From: JAJFIE01 sp964344255
Lineage (GTDB): Bacteria; Pseudomonadota; Alphaproteobacteria; Rhodospirillales; Casp-alpha2
Assembly (NCBI GenBank): GCA_964344255.1
Contig: CAYFMQ010000003.1
Location: forward strand, 196,099 to 260,098
Direction: 5' to 3'
Length of the DNA: 64,000 bases
A program made the translations under genes and the position numbers. Under the pieces are notes generated by a model that was not told where the DNA came from, searched no databases, and was given only the letters and a program-made list of their open reading frames with translations. This document shows positions 7,316 to 14,503 of the stretch, piece by piece (the first letter of the stretch is position 1; each line of letters opens with the position of its first letter).

Positions 7316-8074
7316 ATGCCCCGAATACCTGAAAAAACTGAAAAAGAAGACGGAACAATCGAGTGGCGGCTTGACGGTGTCTTGCATCGTGAAGACGGCC
7401 CTGCGGTTGAAAAACCGGATGGAACACGGGTTTGGTTTCACCATGGCAAACAACATCGAGAAGACGGCCCTGCCGTGGAACACAAGGACGGAACCAAAGA
7501 ATGGTGGCTTGACGGTCAACTGCAGCAAACACCGCAAAAAACCGAGTTTGAAGACGGGATGATTGAGTGGCGGCTTGGCGGCGAGTTACACCGTGAAGAT
7601 GGTCCTGCTGTCACCAGACCTGATGGAACCCGAGTGTGGTTTCTCCTTGGCAAACAACACCGAGAAGGCGGTCCTGCTGTAGAGCACGGAGACGGATCAA
7701 AAGAATGGTGGCGGCATGGCGTGCTTCATCGCGAAGACGGGCCGGCCATCGAGGAATCGGACGGAACCCTTGAATGGCATCAAAACGGCATCACTCACCG
7801 GGAGGACGGCCCGGCAATCATCCGCTCGGATGGCGTGCAGCAGTGGTGGCAGAACGGTATGCGTCATCGTGATGACGGCCCAGCCGTCATCGAAGAGCAT
7901 ATCATGCAGCAGTGGTGGGTGCAGGGTATGTTACATCGCGAAGACGGTCCCGCGATTGAATATGATGACGGTGACCGGGAATGGTATTTGGGGGGGATGC
8001 CGGTCGATGAAAACGTGGTCATGGACCCTGAAAAGCGCGCTGCGTTCCTGAGAAGCCTGGCGGGCTCTAACTAA
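7316..8074 (+). CDS. Tandem 23-residue-repeat protein (HREDGPA repeats, MORN-like)
   Basis: This roughly 252-residue protein is made almost wholly of a 23-residue unit, H-R-E-D-G-P-A-x5-D-G-x3-W-x3-G-x2. There are eight recognisable copies, with unit starts near residues 24, 47, 92, 115, 138, 161, 184 and 207. A diverged half-unit lies at the N-terminus and one at about 76-91. Such Gly/Asp/Trp-rich units resemble MORN or YwqK-type beta-hairpin repeats and should form an extended beta structure that binds proteins or lipids. There is no signal peptide. A non-repeat tail (VVMDPEKRAAFLRSLAG) ends the protein. ATG 7316 is chosen over TTG 7313; the ribosome site is poor. It lies between sat and aprMBA on the same strand and its function is unknown. 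Confidence 0.8.
   Translation: MPRIPEKTEKEDGTIEWRLDGVLHREDGPAVEKPDGTRVWFHHGKQHREDGPAVEHKDGTKEWWLDGQLQQTPQKTEFEDGMIEWRLGGELHREDGPAVTRPDGTRVWFLLGKQHREGGPAVEHGDGSKEWWRHGVLHREDGPAIEESDGTLEWHQNGITHREDGPAIIRSDGVQQWWQNGMRHRDDGPAVIEEHIMQQWWVQGMLHREDGPAIEYDDGDREWYLGGMPVDENVVMDPEKRAAFLRSLAGSN
7385..8002 (+). repeat. Coding tandem repeats, 69-bp unit
   Basis: Eight 69-bp units encode the HREDGPA segments. The first two units and their leader (encoding KTEKEDGTIEWRLDG) recur 204 bases downstream (KTEFEDGMIEWRLGG), which points to an ancestral duplication of a block of about 200 bp besides the unit-by-unit expansion. Confidence 0.8.
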
Positions 8075-8093
8075 TTTGAATTCAGGGTAACAA

Positions 8094-8121
8094 AAAAGAG
8101 ATGCACGAAGGCATCTCTTTT
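8094..8121. terminator. Bidirectional intrinsic terminator
   Basis: AAAAGAGATGC (8094-8104) and GCATCTCTTTT (8111-8121) form an 11-bp perfect stem around ACGAAG. The A-rich left side and T-rich right side make it work in both directions, as expected between the rightward repeat-protein gene and the leftward 52-residue gene. Confidence 0.85.
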
Positions 8122-8160
8122 ATCATTCCTTTTCGAGCGAGGTACGCCCGCCCTAGAAGC

Positions 8161-8319
8161 TTATGGCTTTTTCGGTGTCTCGTAGGGGGCTTCTTTCTGC
8201 CACTCTACCCATTCGGTCTGGTAACCGACGAAACCTTTCTCGTTCGCAGGCTGTTGCCTGGTGGTGTAATACTCGGTCTTGCCTTCAGGAACCGGATCTT
8301 TAGCGTTAACGTTACCCAT
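8161..8319 (-). CDS. Small polar protein of unknown function, 52 aa
   Basis: The frame runs from ATG at 8319 to TAA at 8161, with AGGTG about ten bases before the start. The protein is hydrophilic and rich in Lys, Glu, Tyr, Trp and Pro (MGNVNAKDPVPEGKTEYYTT at the start, then YQTEWVEWQKEAPYETP). It has no membrane segment and no cysteine. It ends just before the bidirectional terminator at 8094-8121, which fits a genuine short transcription unit. No family was recognised. It faces away from aprMBA across a shared 427-base control region. Confidence 0.65.
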   Translation of the reverse strand: MGNVNAKDPVPEGKTEYYTTRQQPANEKGFVGYQTEWVEWQKEAPYETPKKP

Positions 8320-8746
8320 AATTCAATTCACCTGCTGTCTAATTTCAAACCATGACAGTTCCCTGCAAAACCGCAATTCATCCGCCCTGGTCTGGTCGGT
8401 TATTCACATATCGTGAGCGGATATTATCGGATGCTTCCATTAGATGAAAGTAGCTTTTTCCCTCTGTGATTCAGAAAATTAATACTTGGCTGTTCGCATA
8501 ACATACCAAGCTGATGACTGGTACTTATATATCTTCATGACTGGCACTTGGTTGTTTAATGGCTTTTCTTTTACTCTACCAAGATCACATTTTTCAGAAT
8601 TCGGGCGTGCCGGGATTGGATATGATTGTAACGTTTGCATCCTGTAATCTGATAGTTTACAAATCCCGAATATGATAATTAACGCATATGACTGGGTTAA
8701 GGTTCTAACCTGCCCAGAAAGGTTGTAACGAGGGAGGTGATTCTAG
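8320..8746. promoter_or_regulatory. Divergent control region of the 52-aa gene and aprMBA
   Basis: This 427-base, AT-rich stretch has no coding frame. It must hold the promoter of the aprMBA operon. The 13-base direct repeat ATGACTGGYACTT occurs at 8514-8526 and 8537-8549, starts spaced 23 bases apart, and a shorter copy ATGACTGG lies at 8688-8695. AGGTT and AACCT form a small dyad near 8700-8710. A strong GGGAGGTG ribosome site precedes aprM. These repeats are candidate regulator sites for sulfur oxidation. Confidence 0.5.
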
Positions 8747-9592
8747 ATGTTCGCTAGCAACCCTTTTGCCGAACTTTCGGCAACGATTCCGACGAGCGTC
8801 ATGCAGGCTTACGTCATTTTGATGTTTATCCTGGTCGTCGGCGGCACAATTATTGACATGATCCACAAGAAAAGCGCCAAGTACTTCTTCGCCAAAGCAA
8901 AAGCTGCGGAAGCCACACGCACACGTGAGCTTGGTGGCGGAGAAAAGGTCGGCATTGCCGTTCAGACCGCCTTGGTCGATGTAGCGACATCTGGCGAATT
9001 TTGTAATCCCATGCGCCGCATCTCTCATCTATTCACCATGTACGGGTTTATCCTGTTCGTTCTGATGAGCGTCACGTTGGTGTTTTGTTATGCAACCCTC
9101 GAAGCGCCGGCTGCCGTCTCCATGCTGTGGCACTTAGGAGCCGCTATGGTAATGTTTGGCGGCTACTGGTTCTGGTTCTTCATTCGCGTTGATGTTTCCG
9201 CTGAAGGAAATCCGTGGTACCGGATCGTCAAGGCGGACTTGTTCATCCTTTCGCTGCTCGGAACGACGACGTTTGGATTGTTGTGGTCCATCGCGCAGTT
9301 TAATGGAGCCGGATTCTGGACAACTCTGTTCCTGGCGCTCTTTATTATTTCCAGCACTGTGTTGTTCGGCGGGGTTCTCTGGTCCAAATTCGCCCACATG
9401 TTCTTTAAGCCTGCAGCTGCGTTCAACAAGCGCATTATCAAGGCTGATGGTTCCCGCGAGAACCTGCCTGAAATCGGCGATCTGTCGGACCCGGAATTAC
9501 AGAAAAGGTTTCCCGATATCCCGGAATATCTTGGCGCCAATCCTCCCTATATGGGGCTGGGTATCAAGCGTGAGCGCCCGCAGCACTATTAA
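8747..9592 (+). CDS. aprM: APS reductase membrane anchor AprM
   Basis: This 281-residue integral membrane protein has five clear helices (about residues 20-38, 95-117, 123-146, 164-186 and 190-213) and a soluble tail ending GLGIKRERPQHY. The position directly before aprB-aprA is diagnostic: sulfur oxidisers that lack the QmoABC complex carry aprM here as the presumed membrane anchor and quinone-linked electron outlet of APS reductase. His75-region residues (MRRISHLFTMYG) and further histidines could bind heme, as in related DsrM/NarI-like proteins, but this is not established. It starts behind GGGAGGTG, and aprB follows after 42 bases with its own AGAGGAAGGA site. Confidence 0.88.
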   Translation: MFASNPFAELSATIPTSVMQAYVILMFILVVGGTIIDMIHKKSAKYFFAKAKAAEATRTRELGGGEKVGIAVQTALVDVATSGEFCNPMRRISHLFTMYGFILFVLMSVTLVFCYATLEAPAAVSMLWHLGAAMVMFGGYWFWFFIRVDVSAEGNPWYRIVKADLFILSLLGTTTFGLLWSIAQFNGAGFWTTLFLALFIISSTVLFGGVLWSKFAHMFFKPAAAFNKRIIKADGSRENLPEIGDLSDPELQKRFPDIPEYLGANPPYMGLGIKRERPQHY

Positions 9593-9634
9593 TCCAGATT
9601 TGAAAGATTCTTTCTAAGAGGAAGGAAACAATTA

Positions 9635-10117
9635 ATGCCTACTTTCGTCTATATGACCCGATGCGATGGCTGCGGACACTGCGTGGATATCTGCCCATCC
9701 GACATCATGCACATCGATAAGACCTATCGTCGTGCTTACAACATCGAACCAAACATGTGCTGGGAATGTTATTCTTGCGTAAAAGCCTGCCCGCAAAATG
9801 CCATTGACGTGCGTGGCTACGCTGACTTTGCCCCCCTCGGTCACAGTGTTCGTGTTGTCCGTGACGAGGAAAAAGGCGTCATTGCCTGGCGCATCAAATT
9901 CCGCAACGGTAAAAAAGACCTGAACCTGCTTGCTCCGATCACGAACAAGCCCTGGGGCACAGGCATTCCGCAACTTAAAAACGTCCCGGGACCGACCGAG
10001 GAGCAGCGTAACAGCGAGTTGCTGTATAACGAGCCGAAGTACATCCGCATGGATGAAGGCGGCTTGCATACCCTGGAATCCAACGGTCTGAAGATGAAAA
10101 TTGGGGTGCAGTACTAA
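9635..10117 (+). CDS. aprB: Adenylylsulfate reductase beta subunit
   Basis: This 160-residue iron-sulfur protein has two ferredoxin-type motifs: Cys10, 13, 16 and 20 (CDGCGHCVDIC) and Cys42, 45, 48 and 52 (CWECYSCVKAC). Each ligates a [4Fe-4S] cluster. The C-terminal part (ITNKPWGTGIPQLKNVPGP and after) is the extension that wraps around AprA in known structures. It carries electrons between the FAD of AprA and the membrane partner. Its TAA shares one base with the aprA ATG (TAATG), giving tight coupling and 1:1 expression. Confidence 0.98.
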   Translation: MPTFVYMTRCDGCGHCVDICPSDIMHIDKTYRRAYNIEPNMCWECYSCVKACPQNAIDVRGYADFAPLGHSVRVVRDEEKGVIAWRIKFRNGKKDLNLLAPITNKPWGTGIPQLKNVPGPTEEQRNSELLYNEPKYIRMDEGGLHTLESNGLKMKIGVQY

Positions 10118-12000
10118 TGGCTTACAATACTATCGTCGAAGACAATATCGATATCCTCGTCGCTGGCGCTGGCCTTGGTGGCACCGGTGCGGCTTTCGAA
10201 GCACGGTTCTGGGGGCAGGACAAGAAGATCGTCATAGCCGAAAAGGCCAACATTGACCGTTCCGGCGCTGTAGCCCAGGGCCTCTACGCGATTAACTGCT
10301 ATATGGGCACCCGGTTTGGCGAGAACAATCCGGAAGACCACGTACGGTATGCCCGTATTGACTTGATGGGCATGGTCCGTGAAGACCTGTTGTTCGATAT
10401 GGCTCGCCATGTCGATTCCACTGTTCACCAGTTCGAAGAGTGGGGCCTGCCAATCATGCGGGACAAGGAAAAGGGTTCCTACCTGCGTGAAGGCCGTTGG
10501 CAGATCATGATCCACGGTGAATCCTACAAGCCGATCGTGGCCGAAGCGGCCAAGAAGTCGGCCGACAAGGTTTACAACCGGATTTGCGTCACCCACCTGT
10601 TGATGGACGACGCCAAGGAAAACCGCGTAGCCGGTGCCGTTGGCTTCAACGTCCGTACGGGCGATTTCCACGTCTTTAAATCCAAAACCGTGATCTGCGG
10701 TGCTGGCGGTGCGTCCAATATCTTCAAGCCGCGCTCCGTTGGCGAAGGCGCCGGACGTGTCTGGTACGCTCCCTGGTCCTCTGGTTCAGCGTACGCGTTG
10801 ATGATCAACGCCGGCGCGAAGATGACCCAGATGGAAAACCGAATCGTTCTCGCTCGCTTCAAGGATGGTTATGGTCCGGTGGGCGCTTACTTCCTGCACC
10901 TCAAGACCTACACGCAAAACGCCTATGGCGAGGAATACGAATCAAAATGGTTCCCTGAGCTTCAGGAAAGGGTCGGTAAGGAATATCTGGATCCGGAGGT
11001 GTCGCACCTTACACACCGTCCGATCCCGACCTGCCTGCGTAACCACGCCATCATTAGCGAGGTGAATGCCGGTCGCGGTCCGATCCACATGGTAACGATG
11101 CACTCGTTCCAGGACCCGCACTTGGAAGAGATCGGCTGGCACAACTTCCTGGGCATGACCGTCGGTCAGGCCGTCCTGTGGGCCGCCACGGACGTTGATC
11201 CGAAGTACGAGAACCCGGAACTGACGACGTCCGAGCCGTATGTCATGGGCTCCCATGCTACCGGTTGCGGTGCGTGGTGCTCCGGTCCGGAAGATATCTC
11301 ACCGCCCGAGTATTTCTGGGGCTACAACCGTATGACTTCCATCGAAGGCCTGTTCGGCGCAGGTGATGCGGTTGGCGGAACGCCGCACGCGTTTTCGTCC
11401 GGTTCGTTCACCGAAGGCCGCCTGGCTGCGAAAGCCGCTTGTAAGTACATCGACGACGGCAAGGCGGAAGGTATCCGCGTTTCTAATGACAAGATCGACA
11501 AGCTGAAAGACGAAGTCTACAAGCCGCTGGAACATTACAAGGTACACCGTAATGAAATCGTAGCCGGTACGGTCAACCCGAACTACCACAATCCGCGCCA
11601 GGCGCTTGATCGCCTGCAGAAGCTGATGGACGAGTATGGCGGTGGTGTCACGGTAAACTACATGACCAACGACAAGCTGCTGAGCATCGGTCTCAAGAAA
11701 CTCAAGATCATGGAAGAAGACCTTGAGAAAATCGCGGCCGAGGATCTCCACGAATTGCTGCGTGCCTGGGAAGTCAAGCACCGCCATCGTGCTTCCGAGT
11801 GTGTTCTGCAACATACCCTGTTCCGCAAGGAAACGCGTTGGCCCGGCTATTACTACCGTGGTGACGCCATGAAGCTGGACGATGAAAACTGGCATGTTCT
11901 TACAGTATCCCGCCGTGATCCCGAGACCGGTGAGTACACCATGGAGAAAGCGCCGTTATACCATTTGGTTGAGGCGGACGAAGCCGCAGCAGCCGAGTAA
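10117..12000 (+). CDS. aprA: Adenylylsulfate reductase alpha subunit
   Basis: This 627-residue flavoprotein of the fumarate reductase family has the dinucleotide motif DILVAGAGLGGTGAAFEARF near residues 10-29 and the FAD-contact segment EKANIDRSGAVAQGLYAINC. The conserved AprA region with GSHATGCGAWCSGPEDISPP is followed by SIEGLFGAGDAVGGTPHAFS. In sulfur oxidation it converts sulfite plus AMP to APS in the cytoplasm, passing two electrons to AprB. Its length and continuous frame indicate an intact gene. Codon use is biased to C/G-ending codons, consistent with high expression. It closes the aprMBA operon before a double hairpin. Confidence 0.98.
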   Translation: MAYNTIVEDNIDILVAGAGLGGTGAAFEARFWGQDKKIVIAEKANIDRSGAVAQGLYAINCYMGTRFGENNPEDHVRYARIDLMGMVREDLLFDMARHVDSTVHQFEEWGLPIMRDKEKGSYLREGRWQIMIHGESYKPIVAEAAKKSADKVYNRICVTHLLMDDAKENRVAGAVGFNVRTGDFHVFKSKTVICGAGGASNIFKPRSVGEGAGRVWYAPWSSGSAYALMINAGAKMTQMENRIVLARFKDGYGPVGAYFLHLKTYTQNAYGEEYESKWFPELQERVGKEYLDPEVSHLTHRPIPTCLRNHAIISEVNAGRGPIHMVTMHSFQDPHLEEIGWHNFLGMTVGQAVLWAATDVDPKYENPELTTSEPYVMGSHATGCGAWCSGPEDISPPEYFWGYNRMTSIEGLFGAGDAVGGTPHAFSSGSFTEGRLAAKAACKYIDDGKAEGIRVSNDKIDKLKDEVYKPLEHYKVHRNEIVAGTVNPNYHNPRQALDRLQKLMDEYGGGVTVNYMTNDKLLSIGLKKLKIMEEDLEKIAAEDLHELLRAWEVKHRHRASECVLQHTLFRKETRWPGYYYRGDAMKLDDENWHVLTVSRRDPETGEYTMEKAPLYHLVEADEAAAAE

Positions 12001-12011
12001 TTTTCAGGACA

Positions 12012-12086
12012 CCCGGCAGGAGTTCGTTATGGACTCTTGCCGGGATTTGAAAAAAGGATCAGCATTCACATGTTGATCTTTTTTTT
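12012..12086 (+). terminator. Double hairpin terminator after aprA
   Basis: The first stem, 12012-12023 with 33-44 (CCCGGCAGGAGT and ACTCTTGCCGGG), pairs over 12 bp with one G-U and a 9-base loop, starting 12 bases after the aprA stop. A second hairpin (GATCA 12057-12061 with TGATC 12074-12078, A-rich to the left) is followed by eight Ts. The second is a typical intrinsic terminator; the first may protect the 3' end of the aprMBA mRNA. Confidence 0.85.
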
Positions 12087-12127
12087 GATCCTGTGACATT
12101 CCTCTTCACACATGATGGAGGTTACAT

Positions 12128-12481
12128 TTGAATATTATCGACCTCACGGATGAAGATATTCTCTCCGTTGCCGAGCCTATGTGGACGGAACTCATCAGGG
12201 CTTCCAACGAGGGAGACTACGGTAAATTTATCCGTAATTTCGACTACAGCCTTACCCAGGGGCTGAACGAAGTCGAAATCGGCAAGCAATTCGCCAAAAG
12301 CGATCTGACCCGGAATTTGTCTGAGTTATACGATTATCTCGGCATTATTCGCCGGGGTGAGCACGTCACTGTTCTCTACCGTGTGCGTAGTACGAAGAAA
12401 GAGGGCGAATGGCTCGGCCGCCTCGTTCTCGGGGCAAATTCCAAGGACGAAATAAAGATTTTCGGAGCCTCGGTCTTTTGA
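12128..12481 (+). CDS. Unknown protein, possible NTF2-like fold, 117 aa
   Basis: The start is TTG behind GGAGG with a six-base spacer. The protein has N-terminal helices (LTDEDILSVAEPMWTELIRA, then a segment with DYGKFIRNFDYSL) followed by strands (HVTVLYRVRSTKKEGEWLGR and LVLGANSKDEIKIFGASVF). That helix-then-sheet order resembles small NTF2-like domains such as DUF3887, but the match is weak. It lies just after the apr terminator and 22 bases before the SlyD-type gene, so it forms a short operon with that gene and perhaps the phosphoesterase. No catalytic residues stand out. Confidence 0.7.
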   Translation: MNIIDLTDEDILSVAEPMWTELIRASNEGDYGKFIRNFDYSLTQGLNEVEIGKQFAKSDLTRNLSELYDYLGIIRRGEHVTVLYRVRSTKKEGEWLGRLVLGANSKDEIKIFGASVF

Positions 12482-12503
12482 TCCGGTTGAAGGACAGCTT
12501 CAT

Positions 12504-13013
12504 ATGAATGAAACCATCCAGGCTAACAAATACGTCGAACTGAAATACCAGGTGATCGACGATAAAACGGGCAGCGTGCTCGTTGGGGTGGAATTTCCGA
12601 TCGGTTATGTCCATGGCGCCAATGATATTCTGGCCCCCTCCGTCATGGAGGAACTGGAAGATAGAACCGTTGGTGAGGTCATTGAAGTTCCCTTTGATGG
12701 TGATCAGATCTACGGCCCCCGGGATGAATCGCTGGTGTTCACCGACAATATCGAAAACGTTCCCGAAGAATATCGGGAGGTGGGCACCACGATCGTCGCC
12801 GAAAACGAAAAGGGTGAACCTCGCAATTTCATCGTCACGCGGATGGATGACAAGACCTTGACGGTTGATGGCAACAATCCGCTGTGTGGCAGGAAAGTCA
12901 TTTTCAGGTTGGAAATTCTGACGGTCCGTGACGCGACGCCTGAAGAAATCGACGCAGGCGGCCCGGTCGGTGAGAAGCCTGATATCGACAATTCCTTGAC
13001 GGTTCCAATTTGA
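12504..13013 (+). CDS. SlyD-type FKBP peptidyl-prolyl isomerase
   Basis: This 169-residue protein begins with the FKBP strand KYVELKYQVIDDKTGSVL, then has the loop with GYVHGANDILAPSVMEELED and a lid region with YGPRDESLVF. An inserted chaperone (IF) domain spans about residues 70-125, and the chain returns to GNNPLCGRKVIFRLEILTVR. That is the SlyD plan. The metal-binding His-rich tail of E. coli SlyD is missing. Some aromatic active-site residues of FKBPs are replaced, so isomerase activity may be weak while chaperone activity remains. It probably assists folding or cofactor insertion; a link to apr maturation is suggested only by position. Confidence 0.85.
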   Translation: MNETIQANKYVELKYQVIDDKTGSVLVGVEFPIGYVHGANDILAPSVMEELEDRTVGEVIEVPFDGDQIYGPRDESLVFTDNIENVPEEYREVGTTIVAENEKGEPRNFIVTRMDDKTLTVDGNNPLCGRKVIFRLEILTVRDATPEEIDAGGPVGEKPDIDNSLTVPI

Positions 13014-13032
13014 TTCAGATGGCGCCTTGTCG

Positions 13033-13803
13033 ATGACCGTCCTTGCGCAAATCAGCGATACGCACCTCATGGCGCCTGGCATGGACGATCCCCGTGGGCC
13101 GTTCAGGGCGGATTGCCTGCGCCGGTGTGTGGCTGACATCAACAACCTGGATCCTTTGCCTGACGTCGTGTTCTTTACAGGCGATCTGACACAGCACGCC
13201 GATCCGGAAGAGTACGTTCTGGCCCGGGACATCCTGTCTTCCCTCACGGTGCCGTTCTTCATCACGCCGGGCAACCGGGATTACAGGGACAGGATGAACG
13301 AAGCCTTCTCCCTTGATCGTCATTCGCCGCCGGATGCCGATTTCCTTCATTATGCCGCCATGGTGGGTGACGTTCGGCTGGTTTCCGTCGATACGGTCCA
13401 TGAAGAAGGCGGACGGCCTGGTAACCTGTGCGCCCGTCGGCTGGCCCTACTTGACGAGACGCTTGGGGAGGCGCCCGATGTGCCGACAGCTTTGTTCATG
13501 CATCATCCGCCCTTTGATGTCCTGACATCGTCGCAACCTTTCCAGTTTATCGAGCGTGAGCCAGTCGAGAAGCTGACGGAAATTCTCAAGGCCCATACCC
13601 AGATCATCCGTATTTTCTGTGGTCATGCCCACCGTTGCTACACGACCGAGGTTGCGCAGGTGAAGGCGAGCACGATGCCCAGTGTCGCCGTTGACCTGCG
13701 GTTGGGCGATTATCCCGAAGCCATGCAGGACCAACCGCTTTATCAGGTTCACCGTTTCTATCCCGATATCGGGTTTTGCAGTGAAACGAGGATTGCCGCC
13801 TAA
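13033..13803 (+). CDS. Metallophosphoesterase, CpdA-like
   Basis: This 256-residue calcineurin-like phosphoesterase has all five metal motifs: ISDTHL, FFTGDLTQ, TPGNRD, FMHHPP and FCGHAHRC. These are the features of class III cyclic nucleotide phosphodiesterases such as CpdA, which hydrolyse cAMP with two metal ions. The true substrate cannot be told from sequence. The ATG at 13033 is taken; an in-frame TTG six bases upstream is less likely. It follows the SlyD-type gene by 19 bases, so they are probably co-transcribed. Confidence 0.88.
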   Translation: MTVLAQISDTHLMAPGMDDPRGPFRADCLRRCVADINNLDPLPDVVFFTGDLTQHADPEEYVLARDILSSLTVPFFITPGNRDYRDRMNEAFSLDRHSPPDADFLHYAAMVGDVRLVSVDTVHEEGGRPGNLCARRLALLDETLGEAPDVPTALFMHHPPFDVLTSSQPFQFIEREPVEKLTEILKAHTQIIRIFCGHAHRCYTTEVAQVKASTMPSVAVDLRLGDYPEAMQDQPLYQVHRFYPDIGFCSETRIAA

Positions 13804-13874
13804 CCTGCCGATTGCCACGCGCCGGCTTTATGGGGCACAATGGTAAACTACAGGCCTGAGCCGAAAGGAACGCC

Positions 13875-14495
13875 ATGAAAACCCTGAAGGAGCTTTACGA
13901 ATTCAGCGTCGATCTCCGGTGCGCGGAAATGCTGACTGCGCTGATCCGGGGGCAATACAAGGGGCGCGTCATCGCCTCGGCTTCCTTGAGGGCGCGCAGC
14001 ATCGTGGCGCTACAGTTGATCGCCGAAGCCGACCCGGCAACGCCTATCGTGTTCTGCCATGCCGGTCCGCTCTATCCCGAAAGCGCCGATTACCGGGACT
14101 ACATCATCGACCGCTTCGGCCTGAGCGACGTGCGCACCCTGCACGATGACGAGAGCGCCTATGATCGGGGCAAGGAAGAGCACATCGAATGGATCATGGC
14201 GTCGGCGGACGACGGCGGTGAGGTCAAGCAGGCCATTTACCTGAACCGCACGCTGGCGGATTTCGATTGCTGGCTGAGCGCCGTCTATCACATGCCGATC
14301 GACCTGCATGTCCATCACCGGCTGGACTTCGAGGGGCACCTCCTGCGCGTCAATCCGTTGCTGCGTTGGTCGGACGAGGACATCCACCGCTTCATGCGGG
14401 CCAGGGAAATTCCCTATCACAAGCACGCCAAGAGGAAGCTGAAGAAATCCTACGTTTATGAAGGCAGCGGCCCTGTCGTAACGCACTCCTATTAA
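13875..14495 (+). CDS. Degenerate CysH-like (PAPS reductase family) protein
   Basis: This 206-residue protein resembles the CysH/adenine-nucleotide alpha hydrolase fold, best seen in the C-terminal signature LRVNPLLRWSDEDIHRFMRA followed by REIPYHK, and in FCHAGPLYPESADYRDYIID. The PP-loop that should read like SGGKDS is ASASLRARS (residues 34-42). The C-terminal catalytic Cys motif (ECGLH) is absent; the chain ends YEGSGPVVTHSY. It is therefore unlikely to reduce PAPS or APS and may be a binding or regulatory protein, or have a new activity. It is 71 bases after the phosphoesterase and ends the sulfur island. Confidence 0.7.
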   Translation: MKTLKELYEFSVDLRCAEMLTALIRGQYKGRVIASASLRARSIVALQLIAEADPATPIVFCHAGPLYPESADYRDYIIDRFGLSDVRTLHDDESAYDRGKEEHIEWIMASADDGGEVKQAIYLNRTLADFDCWLSAVYHMPIDLHVHHRLDFEGHLLRVNPLLRWSDEDIHRFMRAREIPYHKHAKRKLKKSYVYEGSGPVVTHSY

Positions 14496-14503
14496 TCATC
14501 AAA

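Noticed and set aside
7385..8002. Regular repeats that might be taken for a CRISPR-like array
   Set aside because: The 69-bp units are contiguous, in frame and encode a protein repeat; no spacers and no cas genes.
8101..8355. 84-codon plus-strand frame after the repeat protein
   Set aside because: It starts inside the terminator hairpin and is antisense to the better supported 52-aa gene with a ribosome site.
13875..14495. Assimilatory APS/PAPS reductase
   Set aside because: PP-loop and catalytic Cys motif are absent, so reductase activity is not supported.
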